A program made the translations under genes and the position numbers. This document shows positions 25,126 through 32,744 of a stretch of DNA of 36,526 nucleotides, piece by piece. The notes under the pieces were generated by a model, which was given only the letters and a program-made list of their open reading frames with translations, made no database searches and had not been told where the DNA came from. Source of the DNA: Bacillota bacterium (GTDB lineage Bacteria > Bacillota > Clostridia > SK-Y3); the NCBI GenBank assembly GCA_022360955.1, contig JAKSBV010000380.1:1-36526 (forward strand). Direction: 5' to 3'. Position 1 is the first letter of the stretch; each line of letters begins with the position of its first letter.

Positions 25126-26331
25126 GTGAGTTTGTTTATATCAAAGAAAGCGTCGTCTATTAGTCCTTCGCCTACGCTGGCGATTAGTGCGAAAGCGAAA
25201 AGCATGAAAGCGCAGGGTATCGATGTCATTGGGTTTGGTGCGGGAGAACCGGATTTTGATACACCTGCCCATATAAAGGAAGCCGCTGTTAAAGCATTAA
25301 ATGAAGGCTTTACGAAGTATACGCCGGCCTCCGGTACACTTGCATTAAAAGAAGCGGTGTGCAGAAAATTTAAAAGGGAAAACAATTTGGATTACACAGC
25401 CAACCAGATTGTTGTAAGCAATGGTGCCAAGCATTCCTTGGTAAATGCTTTTACGGCAATATGTAATCCACGTGATGAAGTGATTATTCCCGCGCCTTTT
25501 TGGGTAAGCTATCCTGAAATGGTCAAACTGGCTGATGGCGTGCCAGTCTTTATCGAAACGACGGAGGAAAACAGATTTAAGTTTACGGTAGAACAGTTGG
25601 AAAAAGCGATTACCCCTAAAACAAGGGCCCTTGTACTGAACAGCCCGAGTAATCCCACAGGGATGTTGTATACGAAGGAAGAATTAAGCGCAATTGCCGA
25701 AGTGGTTGTTAAAAATAATATTTATGTTATTTCCGATGAAATATATGAACGTCTTATATACGACGGATTGGAACATACCGGTATCGCATCATTAGGGGAA
25801 GCGGTGAAAAACCTGACGATCATCGTCAACGGGGTGTCAAAAACTTATTCCATGACCGGCTGGAGAATCGGTTTCACTGCCTCAAATGCACAAATAGCGA
25901 AGGTCATGGGCAATGTACAAAGCCATGGAACCTCTAATCCCAATTCTATCGCACAGGTTGCGGCTGTCGCTGCATTGGACGGTCCTCAACAAGATGTGGA
26001 AATGATGAAGCAGGCCTTTGTTGAACGAAGAAACTATATGGTAGAAAGAATCAACAGTATCGCAGGTGTATCTTGTTCAAAACCGCAAGGGGCCTTTTAT
26101 GTGATGATGAACATTAAGAATATTTTAGGCAAATCCTTTTACGGCAAAGTCGTCACAAATGCCGATGAATTTGCCGAGATGCTTTTAGAAAAAGCCAATG
26201 TAGCGCTGGTACCCGGGGCAGGATTTGGCGCAGAGGGCTATGTCAGGCTATCCTATGCCATATCTATGGAAAATATAAAAGAAGGCTTGGATAGAATTGA
26301 GAAATTTTTAAGTGTAGATACCCAGCTTTAA
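25126..26331 (+). CDS. aspB: Class I PLP aminotransferase, probable aspartate aminotransferase
   Basis: Transfers amino groups between aspartate (probably) and 2-oxoglutarate. A 401-residue fold-type I enzyme of the AspAT I-gamma group. Family residues are GAGEPDFDTP at the N-terminus, N176 in NSPSNPTG, D204 in VISDEIYERL, PLP lysine K239 in VSKTYSMTGWRIG, and the carboxylate-binding arginine in VRLSYA. The GTG start at 25126 lies 8 bases after GGGGGT. Substrate is not decided by the sequence alone; related enzymes also act on aromatic amino acids or prephenate. Expressed alone, with a strong hairpin downstream. Confidence 0.9.
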   Translation: MSLFISKKASSISPSPTLAISAKAKSMKAQGIDVIGFGAGEPDFDTPAHIKEAAVKALNEGFTKYTPASGTLALKEAVCRKFKRENNLDYTANQIVVSNGAKHSLVNAFTAICNPRDEVIIPAPFWVSYPEMVKLADGVPVFIETTEENRFKFTVEQLEKAITPKTRALVLNSPSNPTGMLYTKEELSAIAEVVVKNNIYVISDEIYERLIYDGLEHTGIASLGEAVKNLTIIVNGVSKTYSMTGWRIGFTASNAQIAKVMGNVQSHGTSNPNSIAQVAAVAALDGPQQDVEMMKQAFVERRNYMVERINSIAGVSCSKPQGAFYVMMNIKNILGKSFYGKVVTNADEFAEMLLEKANVALVPGAGFGAEGYVRLSYAISMENIKEGLDRIEKFLSVDTQL

Positions 26332-26351
26332 AATGGTATTTATATTTACAC

Positions 26352-26375
26352 AAAAAACGTAGAAGTATCGTTTTT
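26352..26375 (+). terminator. Weak AT-rich hairpin after the aminotransferase gene
   Basis: AAAAACG and CGTTTTT flank TAGAAGTAT, ending in a T-run, about 20 bases after the stop. The stem is AT-rich, so a weak terminator at best; the stronger stem at 26386 follows. Confidence 0.4.
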
Positions 26376-26385
26376 GGCGAATAAT

Positions 26386-26426
26386 ATGGGCTTGCATTTT
26401 GGTAATTTACTAAAATGCAAGCCTAT
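26386..26426. repeat. Strong hairpin with GGTAATTTACT loop
   Basis: CTTGCATTTT (26391-26400) pairs with AAAATGCAAG (26412-26421), extended outward by GG/CC. The 11-base loop GGTAATTTACT is itself partly self-complementary (GTAA/TTAC). The same loop words occur in the hairpin after xerD (32618-32663). Confidence 0.75.
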
Positions 26427-26663
26427 TCTAATGCGCATGGGGTATTTCATTCAGTTGAAGAATATTATGGAAATAGCCTTATAAAGCGGAAGTCAGGATG
26501 TGACGAACAGGAGAATAAAGCAAGCAACAAGATATTGTCAACGTTAAGTAATCCATTCTCAACCCTCAGCACTCAACTCTCAACTATTTTTCAGCCTTGG
26601 AATATCAGTTATTGGAATAATTTTCTTCAACCAAAATTTATACACCCAAAAACTAAAATAACA

Positions 26664-26693
26664 TTGCATTACTTTCCGATATTGAGGTATAAT
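26664..26693 (+). promoter_or_regulatory. Sigma-A promoter for purB
   Basis: TTGCAT (26664-26669), an 18-base spacer and a perfect TATAAT (26688-26693), about 90 bases before the purB start. I saw no PurR box or purine riboswitch. Confidence 0.6.
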
Positions 26694-26783
26694 GTCAGTG
26701 GTAGTGAATACTGAGGCGTGAGGACATCATCCTCCTCACTCCCCACTCTCCACTCCCCACTATCCTATGAAAGGAAGATCACA

Positions 26784-28214
26784 TTGAAAAATACCTATGA
26801 AAGTCCTTTGAATACCAGATATGCCAGCAAGGAAATGAAGGCCCTTTTTTCGCCGGATATGAAGTTTAAGACCTGGCGGAAGCTTTGGATTGCCCTTGCG
26901 GAAGCAGAAAAGGCATTGGGATTGAAGATAACCGATGAGCAAATAGAGGAGCTTAAAAAATTTCAGGACAATATTAACTACGATGCGGCGGAAAAACGAG
27001 AAGCTGAGGTACGGCACGATGTGATGGCCCATGTATTTGCTTACGGAGAGCAATGCCCCAAGGCAAAGCCTATCATTCATTTGGGTGCCACATCCTGCTA
27101 TGTAGGTGATAATACGGATATTATTATTATGACGGAAGCCTTAAAGCTGGTGAAGCAGAAGCTGATCAATGTCATGCATTTGCTTTCCCTGTTTGCGATG
27201 GAATACAAGGATTTGCCCACGCTTGGTTTTACCCATTACCAGCCTGCACAGCTTACAACGGTTGGGAAACGAGCGTGTCTGTGGCTGCAAGAGCTGCTGA
27301 TGGATTTGGAAGATGTAGAATTCCAGCTTTCAAAGGCAAAATTGCGAGGGGTAAAAGGAACAACAGGAACCCAAGCCAGCTTCTTAGCATTATTTGAAGG
27401 TGACCATGAAAAAGTGGAGAAATTGGATAAGCTGGTAGCGGAAAAAATAGGGTATGACAATGTATTTCCTGTTTCCGGCCAGACCTACTCAAGGAAACTG
27501 GACAGCCAGATGCTCAATGTGCTTAGCGGTATTGCACAAAGTGCATATAAATTTAGCAATGATATCCGGCTGCTCCAAAATCTAAAGGAAATCGAAGAAC
27601 CGTTCGAGAAAAAGCAAATCGGTTCGTCGGCTATGGCCTATAAAAGAAATCCGATGAGAACCGAAAGGATTTCATCTCTTGCCCGATATGTGATTGTGGC
27701 GGCTCTAAATCCTGCCATTACCGCTTCTACCCAGTGGTTTGAAAGAACTCTTGACGATTCGGCAAATAAACGTATTAGTATTCCGGAAGCATTTTTAGCA
27801 ATAGATGCTATTTTGAGTATTTATATGAATGTCGTAGACGGTCTGGTGGTATATCCAAAAGTGATTGAACAGCATGTCCAAAAGGAATTGCCCTTTATGG
27901 CCACGGAAAACATCATGATGAATGCGGTGAAAAAAGGCGGGGACCGTCAGGAACTTCACGAAAGAATAAGAGTGCATTCGATAGAAGCGGGAAAACAGGT
28001 TAAAATAGAAGGAAAAGACAATGATCTGATCGAAAGAATTGTCAATGATGAAATGTTCAATCTAAGCTTAGAAGAAGTTCATACAATATTAGAGCCTAAA
28101 AACTTTATAGGAAGATCCCCGGAACAGGTGGAAACGTTTATGATAGAAGATGTGAAGCCGATTTTGGAAGAAAACAAAGGGTTGCTGGGTATCGATATTG
28201 AATTAAAAGTATAA
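26784..28214 (+). CDS. purB: Adenylosuccinate lyase
   Basis: Cleaves SAICAR and adenylosuccinate, releasing fumarate, in purine synthesis. It has 476 residues, a tetramer of the fumarase/aspartase superfamily. Seen are HDVMAHVFAYGEQCP, HLGATSCYVGDNTD, THYQPAQLTTVGKR (catalytic His region) and the superfamily signature GSSAMAYKRNPMRTE. The frame runs back to 26718 through CTCCCCACT repeats, but the TTG at 26784, 7 bases after AAGGAAG and giving MKNTYESPLNTRYASKEM, is the sensible start. Its length fits the longer (480-residue) PurB type rather than the 430-residue Bacillus type. No other pur genes are nearby. Confidence 0.95.
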   Translation: MKNTYESPLNTRYASKEMKALFSPDMKFKTWRKLWIALAEAEKALGLKITDEQIEELKKFQDNINYDAAEKREAEVRHDVMAHVFAYGEQCPKAKPIIHLGATSCYVGDNTDIIIMTEALKLVKQKLINVMHLLSLFAMEYKDLPTLGFTHYQPAQLTTVGKRACLWLQELLMDLEDVEFQLSKAKLRGVKGTTGTQASFLALFEGDHEKVEKLDKLVAEKIGYDNVFPVSGQTYSRKLDSQMLNVLSGIAQSAYKFSNDIRLLQNLKEIEEPFEKKQIGSSAMAYKRNPMRTERISSLARYVIVAALNPAITASTQWFERTLDDSANKRISIPEAFLAIDAILSIYMNVVDGLVVYPKVIEQHVQKELPFMATENIMMNAVKKGGDRQELHERIRVHSIEAGKQVKIEGKDNDLIERIVNDEMFNLSLEEVHTILEPKNFIGRSPEQVETFMIEDVKPILEENKGLLGIDIELKV

Positions 28215-28239
28215 TCACTTTTACATACTCCTAAGTGAC

Positions 28240-28291
28240 TTCTTTATCCGAAAACCTCTGAGAAAATTCTCAGAGGTTTTCGGATAAAGAA
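28240..28291. terminator. purB terminator in a 25-bp-arm perfect palindrome
   Basis: Two perfect 25-base arms (28240-28264 and 28267-28291) around a 2-base centre. The core CCTCTGAGAA...TTCTCAGAGG followed by TTTT is a classic intrinsic terminator, and the complement extends beyond the T-run on both sides, so it can work in both directions. Confidence 0.8.
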
Positions 28292-28393
28292 TAGCTGTAT
28301 AATATTGCTAGTGAATAGATAAAATATTAAAATGCGGTGAGATGAAGGAATGATTGCTTGATCATTTCTAAAGTATAATGAGGGGGGACAATC

Positions 28394-29221
28394 ATGGGTG
28401 TAAGTGAAATGAAAATAGGCTTTATTGGTGCGGGGAATATGGCTTCGGCAATAATAAAGGGTATGGTGAAGGCGAAAACGACGGCACCGTGCAATATATA
28501 TGTAACCGATTTGGAAGAAGATAAAGTACAATCATTGCAAAAGATAGGAATTCAAGCCGCGAAGGACAATATTGCCGTTGTCGAACAGAGTGATATTGTT
28601 GTTATTGGGGTAAAGCCCCATATTTATCCGGCCGTACTGCAAGAGATTTCAGCTGTTTCCGGGATTGAAAGCAAAGTATTTGTATCCATTGCGCCGGGAC
28701 TTTCCATTCAATATATCAAAAGCTTTTTTAAAGCTGAGGTTAAAATTGTGCGCACCATGCCCAATACCCCGGCATTGATAGGGGAAGGGATGACCGTGAC
28801 CAGTTATGCACATCCCGTCACTGCCGGAGAATTTGAAGCGGTCAATGAGATGTTTAAAAGTGTGGGTGAAGTTCAAGCCATAAGTGAACAATATATGAAT
28901 GAGGTGGTGGCAGTCAATGGGAGCAGCCCTGCCTATGTATATATGATGATCGAAGCCATGGCCGATGCGGCAGTCATGAGAGGAATTGCAAGAGATATGG
29001 CCTATAAGATGGCATCCCAAGCAGTTGCAGGTGCTGCTAAAATGGTATTGGAGACCGGCATGCATCCGGGACAATTAAAGGATATGGTCTGTTCTCCCGG
29101 AGGTACAACGATTCAAGCGGTATACCGGCTTGAAAAAAACGGTTTTCGTTCTTCATTAATGGAAGCGATGGAACAATGTACGGAAAGAGCAATAGAATTG
29201 GGAAAGAAATTGAACGAGTAG
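28394..29221 (+). CDS. proC: Pyrroline-5-carboxylate reductase
   Basis: NAD(P)H-dependent last step of proline synthesis. It has 275 residues. The N-terminal Rossmann motif is KIGFIGAGNMASAIIKG. VVIGVKPH, VSIAPGLSI, VRTMPNTPALIGEGM, AVNGSSPAYVYMMIEAMADAAVMRGI and the C-terminal signature MVCSPGGTTIQAVYRLE are all intact. The ATG at 28394 lies 6 bases after GGGGGG; the in-frame ATG at 28409 lacks such a site. The gene lies between the purB palindrome and a DUF3866 gene that starts 27 bases after it. Confidence 0.96.
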   Translation: MGVSEMKIGFIGAGNMASAIIKGMVKAKTTAPCNIYVTDLEEDKVQSLQKIGIQAAKDNIAVVEQSDIVVIGVKPHIYPAVLQEISAVSGIESKVFVSIAPGLSIQYIKSFFKAEVKIVRTMPNTPALIGEGMTVTSYAHPVTAGEFEAVNEMFKSVGEVQAISEQYMNEVVAVNGSSPAYVYMMIEAMADAAVMRGIARDMAYKMASQAVAGAAKMVLETGMHPGQLKDMVCSPGGTTIQAVYRLEKNGFRSSLMEAMEQCTERAIELGKKLNE

Positions 29222-29248
29222 TCAGTTGACCATGGGTGGTGGGTAATC

Positions 29249-30340
29249 TTGATCAGGAAAAGGCAAGGGGTTGTGCAGGAGATCCTTGATGTTGACGACG
29301 CTGTCACTGAGATTTTGGTTGAAGTGGAAAACAAATTCCAAAAGGCCGTCAATTATACTCAGCTTACAGGGCCGGTCTCTGTCGGCGATAAAATCATAGT
29401 GAATACGAGTGCCGTCTATTTAAACCTCGGAACAGGCGGCTATCATTTTGTCATCCATAATTACAATAACGATCACAGCGATTTTTCAAATTTAGACGGA
29501 CATATTATGAAATTAAGATATACACCGATGCAATTAAAATGTCTGGCGGTGGAAGAACCGCAAAGCCCGTATCATAAGACGCTTCAAAAGCTTGATCGGA
29601 TTGACGGAATGCATGTATTAATCGGTTCGCTCCACAGCATGCTGTCACCGGCAGCCCATATCTTAAAGCATCACCGGCCGCATTTAAAAATTGCCTATAT
29701 CATGACAGACAGCGCCTGTTTGGCCATGCCCTATAGTAAAACGGTGAAGAGATTGAAAAGACAAGATTGTCTGACCTGTACCATTACTTGCGGGCAAGCC
29801 TTTGGAGGTGACTATGAAGCAATCAATATCTATACGGCCTTACTCACTGCCAGGCATGTATGCCAATGTGACGTCGCCCTTATAACGCCCGGTCCCGGTG
29901 TCGTAGGGACCCAGTCTTTATTGGGTTTCTCCGGTGTTGAAGAAGGGCATATTATCGATGCGGTCAACACACTCAAGGGCGTACCTATTTTTATTCCGAG
30001 GGTAAGCTTTGCCGACCCCAGAGAGCGGCATAGAGGCATGAGTCATCATACGTTAACCATATTAAGCAAAATTGCGTATTCTAAAGCCTATATTGCTGTT
30101 CCTGTTCTGGAAGGCAAAAAGCACGAGGTCATTTTAGATCAAATAAAAAACCATGGGATCGATCAAAAGCATAGGATTCGGTATATCCGGGAGGAAAGCA
30201 TATCTGTTTTGGAAGAAAGAAACGTCAATGCAAAGACAATGGGCAGAAATATCCGTCAGGACCCGGATTTTTTCAGCACTGTCGGTGCAGCTGCCGCACT
30301 ATGTTTGAAAATAAAAACGGATTTTGAAATGTCTTTATGA
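29249..30340 (+). CDS. DUF3866 family protein
   Basis: A 363-residue cytoplasmic protein of the DUF3866 family, found mainly in Clostridia and relatives; function unknown to me. The N-terminal beta-rich part (RQGVVQEILDVDDAVTEILVEV, VSVGDKIIVNTSAVYLNLGTGG) resembles an OB or beta-barrel fold. The C-terminal two-thirds has alternating pattern with MHVLIGSLHSMLSPAA, IAYIMTDSACLAM, TITCGQAFGGDYEAINIYTAL, ITPGPGVVGTQSLLGFSGVEEG and RERHRGMSHHTLTIL. The conserved Cys, Asp and His residues could be catalytic. The TTG start at 29249 follows GGTGGTGGGT. It precedes spoIIM, a neighbourhood I recall from other spore formers. Confidence 0.85.
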   Translation: MIRKRQGVVQEILDVDDAVTEILVEVENKFQKAVNYTQLTGPVSVGDKIIVNTSAVYLNLGTGGYHFVIHNYNNDHSDFSNLDGHIMKLRYTPMQLKCLAVEEPQSPYHKTLQKLDRIDGMHVLIGSLHSMLSPAAHILKHHRPHLKIAYIMTDSACLAMPYSKTVKRLKRQDCLTCTITCGQAFGGDYEAINIYTALLTARHVCQCDVALITPGPGVVGTQSLLGFSGVEEGHIIDAVNTLKGVPIFIPRVSFADPRERHRGMSHHTLTILSKIAYSKAYIAVPVLEGKKHEVILDQIKNHGIDQKHRIRYIREESISVLEERNVNAKTMGRNIRQDPDFFSTVGAAAALCLKIKTDFEMSL

Positions 30341-30457
30341 ATCCATTTGTTAACTTAATTTTGTCGCTGATAATAACCGATCGTTGCCAATATGTTATTT
30401 TATAAGGAGTTAGGCTTTAAATCCGAAGACCAAAGGCTGAACTTTTTCAAAATTTAT

Positions 30458-30487
30458 GTAATTTTTATCTTTCCTTATGCATACAAT
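30458..30487 (+). promoter_or_regulatory. Sigma-E-like mother-cell promoter for spoIIM
   Basis: GTAATTTT (30458-30465), a 14-base spacer and CATACAAT (30480-30487). I recall the Bacillus sigma-E consensus as about GTMATATT-14-CATAHAHT; -10 and spacing match well and the -35 at 7 of 8 positions. It lies 28 bases before the GTG start. Confidence 0.55.
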
Positions 30488-30514
30488 TTATCAAAGGTGT
30501 TGGAGGGATAAAGG

Positions 30515-31156
30515 GTGTCAATCACTTTAAATGATGGGATAAAAAATCACTTTATGAAAAACGTTGTTTTATATATTATTGTCATTTTGTCATTTACCGT
30601 AGGGATCTGTACCGGTGCTTTCACAGTAAATGCTTTGGATTATACTCAATATGAAGAACTTTCGGTTTATGTTCAGGAGTTTTTAAATGTGGTTAACATG
30701 CAGGATATCGATCATTTGGAATTGTTTAAAGTTTCAATGTTTAATAATATTAAGACGGTAGTGTTATTATGGATACTGGGTATTACGGTCATCGGAATCC
30801 CTTTTATTTTAATTATCATCGGCATCAAAGGGTTTGTCATAGGGTTTACGGTTGGGGTGATGATGAAAGTGCTCAGCACCCGAGGCATTTTTTTCTCGCT
30901 GGTAGGTATATTACCTCAAAATTTAATCATGATTCCTTGCTATATTGTTTTAGGCATCGTTTGTATTAACTTTTCACTTTCGCTGGTAAGAAGTCAGGTA
31001 AAAAAACGATATCGGAAGGAAAATATTAAATCACAATTTATAGCCTATAGTACCTGTGTGTTCCTAGCATTTTTCTTTTTAACCATAGGCAGTGTAATAG
31101 AGGCCTATGTCACACCGGTATTTGTAAAATTAATTTTATTAACATTTATTGTATAA
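30515..31156 (+). CDS. spoIIM: Stage II sporulation protein M
   Basis: Integral membrane component of the SpoIID-SpoIIM-SpoIIP machine that drives engulfment of the forespore by remodelling peptidoglycan. It has 213 residues with about five hydrophobic segments (near 16-40, 78-95, 97-118, 125-158 and 180-212). Family features include ILSFTVGICTGAF, the small-residue-rich IGIKGFVIGFTVGVMM and GILPQNLIMIPCYIVLG. The GTG start at 30515 lies 7 bases after GGAGGG. A sigma-E-like promoter sits just upstream, fitting mother-cell expression. A 520-base gap separates it from xerD. Confidence 0.94.
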   Translation: MSITLNDGIKNHFMKNVVLYIIVILSFTVGICTGAFTVNALDYTQYEELSVYVQEFLNVVNMQDIDHLELFKVSMFNNIKTVVLLWILGITVIGIPFILIIIGIKGFVIGFTVGVMMKVLSTRGIFFSLVGILPQNLIMIPCYIVLGIVCINFSLSLVRSQVKKRYRKENIKSQFIAYSTCVFLAFFFLTIGSVIEAYVTPVFVKLILLTFIV

Positions 31157-31677
31157 CTCTAAAAAAAAAGGTAATAATCCATATGATGAGTTAAATACTA
31201 GCAATTATATTAAAATGGTCAAAATGTACAAAATAATCGTTAAGGTTTTATGAATTCTAAAAAAAATGCAAATATATGCAGGAATTTAAAAATTTTTGTA
31301 GAATACTAAGTAATGTTGCTAAATTTTTCTGAGTAATATTCCTAGTACCCTTGAATATAGATTGAACGCAGAAGGGAATGTACATTCACGAGGCTGGATG
31401 TCCTGCGTTGAACACGAAGGTATACATTTCGCAATGTAAGGGAATAAAGCCCATGTAAAAGGTTGATCGCGAAATTTATAGCTCGGTTTTATTGAGTTTA
31501 TTTAGGTCATTTTGACATGATAAAAACATGGTAAAATCTGACTGAAATCACAAGGGTTCAATACCATTGGGATTGTATTCTACTAAACGATAATAAGTAC
31601 AAAAAGTATTTGCCGGAAAGCGGAAAAGATGTGTTTTCCAGGATACCATAACAAAATTGTAGAGGAGATTGTTTTAA
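31157..31677. other. spoIIM-xerD intergenic region
   Basis: 521 bases without a protein gene. The first 200 are very AT-rich with no clear terminator. 31361-31480 is less AT-rich and strongly structured (see the RNA entry). 31490-31660 is AT-rich again and includes TTGACA (31512-31517), but its TAAAAT is only 14 bases away, so no promoter is called there. Confidence 0.6.
31361..31480 (+). ncRNA. Structured leader RNA upstream of xerD, candidate xerDC motif
   Basis: AACGCAG (31365-31371) pairs with CTGCGTT (31403-31409), enclosing ACATTC/GGATGT (31382-31387 and 31396-31401) with loop ACGAGGCT. A second hairpin is TACATT-TCGC-AATGTA (31423-31438). The same TACAT can instead pair with ATGTA at 31453-31457, and ATTTCGC (31426-31432) with GCGAAAT (31469-31475). 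GGG/CCC (31440-31442, 31450-31452) lies between. A structured RNA motif named xerDC has been described near xerD/xerC in Clostridiales; the position matches, but I could not check the consensus. Confidence 0.55.
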
Positions 31678-32562
31678 ATGGAAGTTCTTGTTCAAAGATT
31701 TGTTGATTTTCTTGAAAATGAGAAAGGGTTGTCTGATAATACCTTACAATCGTATAGTAGAGATATCCAACAGTATATGGCGTATCTTAAAGACAATAAT
31801 ATTTCGAATATTGCAGGTGTAAATAAAACAACCGTCATTGCCTATCTTTTGTACTTACAGAAAAAGGGGAGGGCTACTTCAACAATTTCAAGAAATTTGG
31901 CATCTATTCGCTCTTTTTATCAGTATTTACATAAAATGAATATGATCGAACAAGATCCTACTCAAAATCTCGAATCTCCTAAAGTGGAAAAGAAGCTTCC
32001 GCAGATTTTATCCACCCAAGAGGTTGAACTGCTGTTGGAACAGCCCAAATGTGTGGATTTAAAGGGCTATAGAGATAAGGCGATGCTGGAGCTGCTCTAT
32101 GCAACGGGTATTCGTGTCTCTGAATTGATTTCCTTGGATTTAGAAGATTTGAATATTGCAATGGGGTTTATAAAGTGTCATAAGGGGAATAAAGAAAGGG
32201 TTATCCCTCTCGGGTCGATGGCCATTAGTTCCTTAAAGGAATACACAAGTAAAGCTAGAAACATGATGATCCAGAGCCCTAATGAAATGGCCCTGTTTGT
32301 GAATTGTAACGGGCGGCGATTGACACGTCAAGGATTCTGGAAAATTATAAAATTATATAAAAATCAGGCAAAAATCAATAAAGAGATTACGCCCCATACG
32401 TTAAGGCATTCCTTTGCGGCACACCTTTTGGAAAATGGTGCGGATCTGAAATCAATCCAGGAAATGCTTGGACATTCGGATATATCGTCAACCCAGATTT
32501 ACGCACAACTGGCCAAAAATAAAATCAAAGAAGTGTATAAAAAGACGCATCCAAGGGCTTAG
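31678..32562 (+). CDS. xerD: Site-specific tyrosine recombinase XerD
   Basis: Resolves chromosome dimers at dif together with XerC. It has 294 residues, the standard length. The N-terminal SAM-like core-binding domain (1-95) includes FLENEKGLSDNTLQSYSRDI. The catalytic domain has R146 (ATGIRVSEL), K169/K172 (HKGNKERVIPLG), H240 and R243 (HTLRHSF), H266 (LGHSDISST) and nucleophile Y275 (QIYAQL), all present. Length and completeness favour the housekeeping XerD over a phage integrase. The ATG follows GAGGAG. No dif site was recognised in the window. Confidence 0.93.
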   Translation: MEVLVQRFVDFLENEKGLSDNTLQSYSRDIQQYMAYLKDNNISNIAGVNKTTVIAYLLYLQKKGRATSTISRNLASIRSFYQYLHKMNMIEQDPTQNLESPKVEKKLPQILSTQEVELLLEQPKCVDLKGYRDKAMLELLYATGIRVSELISLDLEDLNIAMGFIKCHKGNKERVIPLGSMAISSLKEYTSKARNMMIQSPNEMALFVNCNGRRLTRQGFWKIIKLYKNQAKINKEITPHTLRHSFAAHLLENGADLKSIQEMLGHSDISSTQIYAQLAKNKIKEVYKKTHPRA

Positions 32563-32617
32563 TATAGAAAGTGCAGGAAAAGCCAACGTTTTTTCAATTA
32601 TCAGTCATGAAAAATTA

Positions 32618-32663
32618 AAAGCTATGGATTTTTGGTTGTAATTTACTAAAAATTTATGGCTTT
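32618..32663. terminator. Hairpin after xerD with GGTTGTAATTTACT loop
   Basis: A 16-base stem (32618-32633 with 32648-32663) that is fully paired in RNA if three G-U pairs are allowed, 55 bases after the xerD stop. The loop shares GGT...AATTTACT with the hairpin 54 bases after the aminotransferase gene (26386-26426). Only a short AT-rich tail follows, so termination is likely but not certain. Confidence 0.6.
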
Positions 32664-32729
32664 ATATTATTCTGAAATTGACCATAAAGATGATAAAATA
32701 GTAGAAAATACATAAAGGAGTAAAGTGGT

Positions 32730-32744
32730 ATGATAATAAAATGA
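32730..32744 (+). promoter_or_regulatory. Four-codon leader ORF coupled to the AP2 gene
   Basis: The good ribosome site AAAGGAG (32714-32720) is 9 bases from an ATG at 32730 that opens a four-codon frame (MIIK, stop). Its TGA overlaps the ATG of the AP2 gene (ATGA at 32741). The AP2 gene has no ribosome site of its own at normal spacing, so it should depend on re-initiation. Alternatively one A has been lost from the A-tract and the short frame is the original N-terminus. Confidence 0.45.

Larger units (their letters stand above)
26332..26783. other. Gene-free stretch before purB
   Basis: 452 bases. In order: the two hairpins after the aminotransferase gene; CTCAGCACTCAACTCTCAACT-like pyrimidine words (26562-26584); the purB promoter (26664-26693); and CTCCCCACT-type words (26730-26762), the reverse complement of the G-rich repeats near smc and rimM. 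The 99-codon open frame at 26415-26714 starts inside the hairpin and encodes low-complexity repeat sequence, so I do not call it. Confidence 0.6.

Noticed and set aside
26415-26714. A 99-codon open frame before purB
   Set aside because: It begins inside a hairpin arm, has no ribosome site, encodes low-complexity STLS-type repeats from intergenic words, and overlaps the purB promoter.
28374-28379. TATAAT just before proC
   Set aside because: Transcription would start in the ribosome site, leaving no leader, and there is no matching -35.
31361-31480. Known metabolite riboswitches or a T-box at the xerD leader
   Set aside because: I saw no T-box AGGGTGGNACCGCG, SAM, TPP, cobalamin, c-di-GMP or ydaO core motifs.
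31512-31537. TTGACA and TAAAAT upstream of xerD
   Set aside because: The spacer is only 14 bases, too short for a sigma-A promoter.
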